Positions 39,048-44,602 of a stretch of DNA of 44,602 nucleotides are shown here, piece by piece. The stretch comes from Sporomusa sp. KB1. GTDB lineage: Bacteria > Bacillota > Negativicutes > Sporomusales > Sporomusaceae. The stretch's first letter is position 1. The number at the start of each line of letters is the position of its first letter. The translations under genes were made by a program, and so were the position numbers. The stretch covers positions 94,023-138,624 of the forward strand of contig NZ_VLKC01000002.1 in NCBI RefSeq assembly GCF_007830295.1, given 5' to 3'. A model generated the notes under the pieces. It saw nothing but the letters and a program-made list of their open reading frames with translations. It was not told the DNA's origin and did no database searches.

Positions 39048-39875
39048 TCAGTTTACTTGTTTTAAACTGGTCTTTGATTTATGTGCTACTCTACAAATCT
39101 CTCTTCTATTATCACGCAAAAAATTCATAAAATATTCTAATTCTTCACATAAAATAAGTTGTTCTTCCATCACTTTTAAAGCACGAGAATAGCCCAGTCC
39201 TGATAGATATAAAATTTTGTAAGCATTTTTTAAAGTTCGCCGTTTATTTTCATTTATACCCACACGTTTCATACCGATACTATTAATACCAAAAGCTTTT
39301 GCAGGGTTACCATTAACCATAATAAAAGGAGGTACATCTTGAATTACTTTAGAAGCGCCACCCACCATAGCGTTTTTCCCAATTTTTATAAATCGATGAA
39401 TTATTGTTAACCCACCGATAACTGCTCGATCCTCAACTTCCACATGAGCTGCAAGATTTACAGCATTCGACATAATTACATAATTTCCGATAATACAGTT
39501 AGGATCGATATGACTATATGCTGATAGTAGACAATGTGAACCAATCTGTGTTTTTGAGTCCGTACCAATTGAACCATTAATAGTAACAAATTCACGAATC
39601 TGTGTGTTGTTGCCTATAATAACAGAGCCTTTCTCCCCATGCTTATTTTTGTGCGGCTCCGAAGCAATCGAGACATGTGGGTGAATAATACAATTATTTC
39701 CTATTGTTGTCCAACCATTTATAGTTGCATATGCCCCAATTTTAGTACCCTCCCCGATAATAACGTTCTTACCGATGACAGCACCGTGTCCAATTTCAAC
39801 ATTTTTACCGCAAGTTACGCCAGTTAATAGTATCTCTGTTTCACGTTCTTTAGGAAAAGGGAATGTCTCTTCCAT
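39048..39875 (-). CDS. LpxA-family acyltransferase paralogue lacking the catalytic histidine
   Basis: The protein has 275 residues from ATG 39875, with GAGGTG ahead. Left-handed beta-helix hexapeptides fill residues 15-185 and an LpxA helical tail follows. LpxA acylates UDP-GlcNAc in the first lipid A step. The order of motifs matches E. coli LpxA closely, including QDVPPFIMVNGNPAKAFGIN and KNAYKILYLSG. With this start the numbering coincides: H122, H144 and H160 are kept, but the catalytic H125 is Pro and D126 is Asn (SHIDPNC instead of AHIAHDC). It stands alone, away from other lpx genes, and is probably a paralogue with altered or no acyltransferase activity. Confidence 0.8.
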   Translation of the reverse strand: MEETFPFPKERETEILLTGVTCGKNVEIGHGAVIGKNVIIGEGTKIGAYATINGWTTIGNNCIIHPHVSIASEPHKNKHGEKGSVIIGNNTQIREFVTINGSIGTDSKTQIGSHCLLSAYSHIDPNCIIGNYVIMSNAVNLAAHVEVEDRAVIGGLTIIHRFIKIGKNAMVGGASKVIQDVPPFIMVNGNPAKAFGINSIGMKRVGINENKRRTLKNAYKILYLSGLGYSRALKVMEEQLILCEELEYFMNFLRDNRREICRVAHKSKTSLKQVN

Positions 39876-39988
39876 ATAAAAATACACCTCATTTTATGAT
39901 TTAAAAAGCTAATTTTGTGCTGATTTCTTTATCAGTCAGGCATTTTTCATGGTGCTGTAGTAAGATCAGTTAATCCACTAAAATATAA

Positions 39989-40621
39989 CTACAACTCCTC
40001 TCTTTTGAATCGGCTTAATAAATCAGACCACGATTTCAATTTAACTTTTTGTGTTTCTGTTAGTAAACGGTATAATTTATCAATTGCATTTACTTGCTTT
40101 ATTTTCGTTCTTCTTGCTTCCCAGGAAAGTTTTTCATCTGAAATAATAGACCAAACCTGTTTTTGAGATTCTATTAACGAATAAAGTACCACTGGTTGTT
40201 GTTTTTCTGTAAGATCTAAACTCAATAGATACATTGTAATTAGTTCCTTAGATTCCTCTTGCTTTCTTAATTGACTATCAAATATGCTTTGCTGTTCTAC
40301 TGTTAAAAGCTGTGAAATTTTTTCATTTGCGTTTATTCGTCTATCATTTACGAGACTCTCATGTTTCAACATGTCAAGCATATTAATATTCGTATTTTTT
40401 ATTTTTTCGTGATTTTTAAGTACACTTATAGCTGCCGTTTTAATTATTGCGTCGATTTGCTTTCTCTGTTCTGTAGTAACATCTAATTCTATCCACAGTT
40501 CTTCCGGATATAGTTTATCTGTATTTTCCTTTGCTAAACAAATTGTAGAATCTATACCCAATAAACCGCTTGAAAGAATCATACAAATCATACAAATCAT
40601 TATCCTCGCCTTAGTTGACAT
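39989..40621 (-). CDS. Exported helical protein, Spy/LTXXQ-like
   Basis: The protein has 210 residues from ATG 40621, with GGGGATGG ahead; the longer frame to 40699 is rejected. A signal peptide or anchor (IMICMICMILSSGLLGI) precedes an all-helical body with repeated LTxEQ-type phrases: DVTTEQRKQIDAI, LLTVEQQSIFDSQ, DLTEKQQPVVLYSL and LLTETQKVKLKSW. Four such elements recall the LTXXQ motif of Spy/CpxP periplasmic proteins, which sense or buffer envelope stress. The match is by pattern only. Confidence 0.6.
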   Translation of the reverse strand: MSTKARIMICMICMILSSGLLGIDSTICLAKENTDKLYPEELWIELDVTTEQRKQIDAIIKTAAISVLKNHEKIKNTNINMLDMLKHESLVNDRRINANEKISQLLTVEQQSIFDSQLRKQEESKELITMYLLSLDLTEKQQPVVLYSLIESQKQVWSIISDEKLSWEARRTKIKQVNAIDKLYRLLTETQKVKLKSWSDLLSRFKREEL

Positions 40622-40815
40622 GAAGATACCATCCCCTTTTTCCAACAAAATATTCCAAAAAAATCTTTTATTGGAATATCTTCCAATAACTTTCGACACA
40701 ATAAATAATAATATATCATTATTTATTGTATCTTAAAAAATTAAGTTAATTTAATTATTCATGAGAATTGAAAACGAAAAGCTTTCTTATAACTTCACTA
40801 ACCAACTTAATCTAC

Positions 40816-40880
40816 ATACATATAAAAAAAATCATGCACTTATTCTTTAAGAATAAGTGCATGATTTTTTTTATATGTAT
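40816..40880. terminator. Perfect 30-bp hairpin with flanking A/T runs
   Basis: Arms 40816-40845 and 40851-40880 are perfectly complementary with a TTTAA loop. The arms include an A8 and a T8 run, so the structure can terminate in both directions. It stands between the envelope genes and the insertion-sequence region. Confidence 0.8.
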
Positions 40881-40953
40881 TAATTCCCCATGTAGGACCA
40901 TGATATTTTCAACCTAATCTAAGGTTACCATCTGATTTTACAATAATTCATTA

Positions 40954-41242
40954 TTGAGGTGAATAAGTTAATGCCAATTGAGCCACTGAGTTAATGTTTA
41001 AGAGCCACCCTGTTAATCTAATAGAGCCACTATGTTAATCTGAGAGCCACCCATGTTTTTCTCCAGTAAAATGGAGACAGTGCTACTGAAATGCAGAGCA
41101 CAAATAAACATGGGGAGGACCCAGAATGATCAAGTATCGAGATATCCTAAGGCTAAGCAAAATGGGCTTAAGCCAGCGAAGCATTGCATCAAGTTGTCAG
41201 TGCTCCCGCAACACAGTTGCCGATGTACTAAGCCGCGCTGAC
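40954..41242 (+). mobile_element. IS21-family element A, left part (interrupted)
   Basis: Four GAGCCAC units at 40980, 41002, 41024 and 41044, spaced 20-22 bp and alternating with GTTAAT, form the multiple terminal repeats typical of an IS21 end, just ahead of the istA start. The outer boundary is uncertain; TGAGGTGAATAAG near 40954 is the best guess. The element resumes after 43885 and continues beyond the window. Confidence 0.75.
41126..41242 (+). pseudogene. istA: istA of element A, 5' fragment
   Basis: ATG 41126 with GGGGAGG ahead encodes MIKYRDILRLSKMGLSQRS and the rest of an IstA helix-turn-helix (IASSCQCSRNTVADVLSRAD). The frame is broken after 39 codons by insertion of element B, and resumes in frame at 43893. 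Confidence 0.9.
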
Positions 41243-41389
41243 TGATTATTCTCGTCAATTCAGACCAGCATTCCTATGCCATCCGGCCAACACTCCTAAA
41301 GTATCCGGACACCAATCTTGCGGTATCCGGCCATCGTTCTTGTCTATCCGGCCAAAGGCCGGCACCTCATGCTTGGAGTGTATCATAGA

Positions 41390-42148
41390 TTACTCAGTTG
41401 TGCTATCACTACCTTCATTTTCTAGCTTGTGTGGTCTTAAACTTGGTCCTTTTAACTCAATTCTATGAGCATTGTTAACCAGTCTGTCCAGCACCGCATC
41501 AGCGATGGTGGCGTCTTCAAATACACCATGCCAATTAGCCACCGGCAATTGAGCGGATATGGCGATGGACTTTCTGCCATGACGATCATCAACTACTTCA
41601 AGAAGATCTCGGCAAGCACTAGGATCTAGAGAGGCCATGCCAAAGTCATCTAAGATGAGTAAATCCGGTTTTTTTAGATCATTAAGTAACCGATTGTATG
41701 AGCCGTCCCCCCGTCCAATTGCCAGATCTGTTAGCAGCCGATTTACCCTGTAAGATCGAACTTTTAGACTCTTTCTGCAGGCGGCATTGCCAAAGGCGCT
41801 AACAAGGTAAGTCTTTCCGGTGCCGATTGCCCCGGTGACGATAAGATTTCTGCCTTCTTTAATCCAACCACAGTCAGCAAGGTGGCCAATGACCGCTTTG
41901 TCTAAGCATCTTTTCACATCGAAGTTAAGGTTTTCAAGACTTGCAGCTTGCTCTCTTAGATTTGCTTCCCGTAGGAATCGCTGTAATCGGTTATTAGCTT
42001 TAGCTAGCCATTCAGCGTCTACCATCATAGCAAGACGCTCATCGAAGGATAAGGCTGCATTTGCAGGCAACTCTATCTGCCGTCGGTATTCTTGTTCCAT
42101 AGCTCGTAGCTTCATACTGCTTAATTTATCTAGGGTTTGGTTAATCAT
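41390..42148 (-). CDS. istB: IS21 helper ATPase IstB
   Basis: The protein has 252 residues from ATG 42148 with AGGAGG ahead (a GTG lies at 42157). It is a DnaC-like AAA+ ATPase: Walker A GAIGTGKTYLVSAF, Walker B LLILDDFGMASLD, and an R-finger region in VLDRLVNNAHRIEL. IstB assembles on DNA and directs IstA to target sites. It follows istA by about 12 bp. Confidence 0.96.
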   Translation of the reverse strand: MINQTLDKLSSMKLRAMEQEYRRQIELPANAALSFDERLAMMVDAEWLAKANNRLQRFLREANLREQAASLENLNFDVKRCLDKAVIGHLADCGWIKEGRNLIVTGAIGTGKTYLVSAFGNAACRKSLKVRSYRVNRLLTDLAIGRGDGSYNRLLNDLKKPDLLILDDFGMASLDPSACRDLLEVVDDRHGRKSIAISAQLPVANWHGVFEDATIADAVLDRLVNNAHRIELKGPSLRPHKLENEGSDSTTE

Positions 42149-42160
42149 CTCATCCACCTC

Positions 42161-43705
42161 CTAAACGTAAGCTTCAGAGCCGCGCAGATTTTCATGTCTA
42201 GGCGTGGGCTTGCTCGTTGCAGAGGCAACTACCTTATCCTGACCATTCTTTAGTATGGTAGCTATGGTGGAGTAGGTGCAAGATTTCATAGTAATGGCTT
42301 TCGAACAGGCGGCTTCCAAACGTTCATTGCCATATTTCTTAGAGCATTGCAATACTCCCATGCAAGAGCGATAAGCCTGTTCTTCGGTAATTTGTGAAGA
42401 CAGCAGATAGTCAATAACAGCATAAGTTTGTTGACCGATGTTCCTGGCCCACATACGATATTTTTTGCCATCAAAGTGGTTAACATTATGTTGATGCCGG
42501 TGATGGGGTGGCATATGACTAAGATTGGTTACATATCTGGATCCTGTCTGCCGTCGTTGATGCAGTGCTACACGCTCTCTATTATCATTTAGAACCTCTA
42601 TGGTTGTTGCTGTGGCTCTAATGGTAACCATCTGTTTGTATAAGCTATGGGGCACCGAATAATAAAAGCCTTCGTATTCAACATGGTAATTTGCTGGTGT
42701 CCTACGCACAATGTACTCTGCGTATTCAAACTGAGTGTATGGTAAGGGCCGTAAAGCTGGTTTGTCCAATGCCTCAAAAACACTATGTCGGCTGCCCTTA
42801 CGTTTTTGAAAAGGTCGTTTGGTCAATTCTTGCACACGGGATTGTATTTCGGCATTTAATGCCTCAAAACTAAAGAATCGTTTACCACGCAGCCATTCTA
42901 AAAGCCATGTCTCCAGCCAACCGACACTGCTTTCTACCGGTGCTTTATCTTGAGGCTCGCGGATTCTTGCCGGTAATATAGCCACTTCATAGTGTCTAGC
43001 GAATTCCCAGTATGATCGATTGATGGCTGGATCATAGTAACTAGGTTTTGTTGTAGCAGTCTTGCAATTGTCCGGTACAATGACTCGCGGCACACCACCT
43101 AAAAACTTAAGTGCATTCACATGAGCCAAAAGCCATTTATATAATCTTTCATTAGGGAAGGCTTCCACATATGGGTAGGAACTGTCTCCTAGAGTTGCCA
43201 CAAAGAAATGAGCTGTAAGAATTTCTCCGGTGGAGATATCTACCACACAATCAAGGGTATCGCCCATCCAGTCTACAAATAACTCTTTACCTGGTTCACG
43301 ATTCTGTACCATGATAACGTTTTTACCCGTCTCATCTTTCCAGTCAAGGTAACGCCGACAAAAGCGGCTATAGCTTAACCCGTTAGCATTGTCTGCTTTA
43401 TATTCTTCCCAGAGGTATTGTAAATTGAGACGCTTATTTATTTGCAATCGTTCATGAATACTGGACCAATCTGGATCCTCTTTAATGGAATGCCCAAAAC
43501 TGTCGGGATAAAGCAACATCTTAATCTCATCGTTTGTCATCAAGGTCGCAGCATCATATTGAAGCTTATAGTTTCGGCAGCGTTTTTGTATTTCGCCAAC
43601 AGTAGATTTTCCGCATTTGACACTTTGAGCTATTTCTCTTTGAGAAAAACCCTGCTCTGTTAATCTTAAGATTTCCAGGATTTTCACTGGTTCTTCGCAC
43701 CTCAT
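42161..43705 (-). CDS. istA: IS21 transposase IstA
   Basis: The protein has 514 residues from ATG 43705 with GGGAGG ahead (a GTG lies at 43723). It has an N-terminal helix-turn-helix (GFSQREIAQSVKCGKSTVGE) and an RNase H-like catalytic core with the DDE triad in FVDWMGD, VPDNCKTA and APVESSVG. The C-terminal beta domain includes YEGFYYSVPHSLYKQ. Complete, so the element is probably active. Confidence 0.96.
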   Translation of the reverse strand: MRCEEPVKILEILRLTEQGFSQREIAQSVKCGKSTVGEIQKRCRNYKLQYDAATLMTNDEIKMLLYPDSFGHSIKEDPDWSSIHERLQINKRLNLQYLWEEYKADNANGLSYSRFCRRYLDWKDETGKNVIMVQNREPGKELFVDWMGDTLDCVVDISTGEILTAHFFVATLGDSSYPYVEAFPNERLYKWLLAHVNALKFLGGVPRVIVPDNCKTATTKPSYYDPAINRSYWEFARHYEVAILPARIREPQDKAPVESSVGWLETWLLEWLRGKRFFSFEALNAEIQSRVQELTKRPFQKRKGSRHSVFEALDKPALRPLPYTQFEYAEYIVRRTPANYHVEYEGFYYSVPHSLYKQMVTIRATATTIEVLNDNRERVALHQRRQTGSRYVTNLSHMPPHHRHQHNVNHFDGKKYRMWARNIGQQTYAVIDYLLSSQITEEQAYRSCMGVLQCSKKYGNERLEAACSKAITMKSCTYSTIATILKNGQDKVVASATSKPTPRHENLRGSEAYV

Positions 43706-43892
43706 TTTTTTCCTCCCGTACACCTATAGTGACTATATTGTACAGGAGTTCATTTTTGAGGTACCGGTTTAGTGGCCGGATACTGCAAGAACAGTGGCCG
43801 AATGTGATAAGAACCTTGGCCAGATGTTATAGGATTACTGCCCGAATGTGGCAGGATTAGTGGCCGGATGCTGCAAGAATACTCACGCTGAC

Positions 43893-44602
43893 CAGAAGGG
43901 CGTGCTATGGCCGCTTCCTGATGATGTTGGCGACCCAGATCTTCAGCTAATGCTATTCCCGGAAAGGCTTCAGACATCGCTGCGCAGGATTCCAGACTGT
44001 GAGCATATCCACAGAGAGATGGCAAAAAGCGGCGTTACACTGAGTTTACTATGGAGTGAATATTGTGAGGTTTGCCGTCTTAGTAACGAAATTCCACTAA
44101 AGCACACGCAATACTGTAATTACTACCGAAAATTCGCAGCAACAACTAAAGCGACGATGCACATCAGCCGAAAGCCTGGCGAACAGTTAGAAGTGGATTG
44201 GGCTGGGCAGACAGCAGCCATCGTCGACAGGGATACGGGCGAACTCTTCCCTGTATATGTATTTGTCGCAGCGTTATCTAGTAGCCAGTACGCCTATGTA
44301 GAAGGTTTTCTCTCGCAGAATCAGGAAAGCTGGATCACTGCCCATGTCAACGCCTTCACCTTCTTCGAAGGAGTTACTAGAATCCTTGTGCCAGATAACC
44401 TAAAGACTGGCGTAGAAAAGCCTTCCTGGTATTCTCCGGTGATCAACAAAACCTATCACGAAATGGCTGAGCATTACGGTACTGCAGTTATTCCTGCGCG
44501 CGTTCGAAAGCCCAAAGATAAGCCAAGCGTAGAAGGCATTGTTGGAATCATATCCACCTGGATTATCGCCGCTTTGCGTAATCAGACCTACTTCAGCCTA
44601 GC
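43893..44602 (+). pseudogene. istA: istA of element A, 3' part (runs off the window)
   Basis: Joining the fragment ending at 41242 to 43893, which removes element B and one copy of the duplication, restores a single open frame of 39 plus 236 codons without any stop. The DDE triad is present: VDWAGQ, VPDNLKTG and KPSVEGIVG. The gene was therefore intact when element B landed. The end lies outside the window. Confidence 0.92.

Larger units (their letters stand above)
41243..43885 (-). mobile_element. Complete IS21-family element B inserted in element A
   Basis: The element is 2643 bp, flanked by the 7-bp duplication CGCTGAC (41236-41242 and 43886-43892). Its ends are related: TGATTATTCTCG on the left and, inverted, TGAGTATTCTTG on the right. 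Several CCGGCCA/GGCCGGA-type units lie inside each end (41281-41360 and 43773-43875), the multiple binding sites usual in IS21. It carries istA and istB on the minus strand and looks intact and recent. Confidence 0.92.

Overview
The window looks like the chromosome of a diderm, Sporomusa-like Firmicute (class Negativicutes). It combines Firmicute-style genes and strong GGAGG ribosome-binding sites with outer-membrane features: several small exported beta-barrel proteins ending in an aromatic residue, and an LpxA-family acyltransferase. A sigma-54 module with a corrinoid-type methyltransferase relative also fits that group. The assignment is inferred from gene content only.

Layout. 1-9792: a type I-C CRISPR-Cas locus on the minus strand, with the order DEDDh exonuclease, cas3, cas5, cas8c, cas7, cas4, cas1, cas2, leader, array (22 full repeats plus one cut by the window edge). 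9793-11125: a regulatory and toxin-antitoxin region upstream of the cas operon. It holds an orphan, structurally compensated CRISPR repeat behind its own sigma-70 promoter (a CreR-like crRNA-like RNA gene), two duplicated promoter-like cassettes with TTC PAM plus seed matches to that RNA, an intact AbrB-type antitoxin gene, an intact PIN toxin gene, and remnants of a second antitoxin and a second toxin. 11272-13105: an orphan DppB-type permease and a small outer-membrane protein. 13348-17569: a sigma-54-controlled pair (MFS transporter, UROD/MtaA-like methyltransferase) with its divergent enhancer-binding activator. 17705-19153: a TPR/glycosyltransferase-like protein. 19354-29224: a complete urea uptake and hydrolysis operon, urtABCDE-ureABCEFGD. 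29865-34938: an AraC-type response regulator, a hybrid histidine kinase and a divergent receiver-kinase protein. 35178-40621: an OmpR-type regulator and a set of exported proteins, including one gene hidden by an 11-A homopolymer frameshift and an LpxA paralogue lacking the catalytic histidine. 40954-44602: an IS21-family element interrupted by a second, complete IS21-family element with a 7-bp target duplication.

How it works together. The cas genes form one tightly overlapped operon. The orphan repeat gene reads in the same direction just upstream. Its guide begins with 14 nt that match the cas promoter spacer next to a TTC PAM, with mismatches only at guide positions 6 and 12. A similar TTC-flanked site (14 of 16 matches) lies ahead of the PIN toxin gene. 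The simplest model is that Cascade loaded with this RNA represses both its own operon and a toxin, so that loss of Cascade would de-repress both. Urea taken up by UrtABCDE is split by the nickel urease assembled by UreDEFG; the two-component system immediately upstream is a plausible but unproven regulator.
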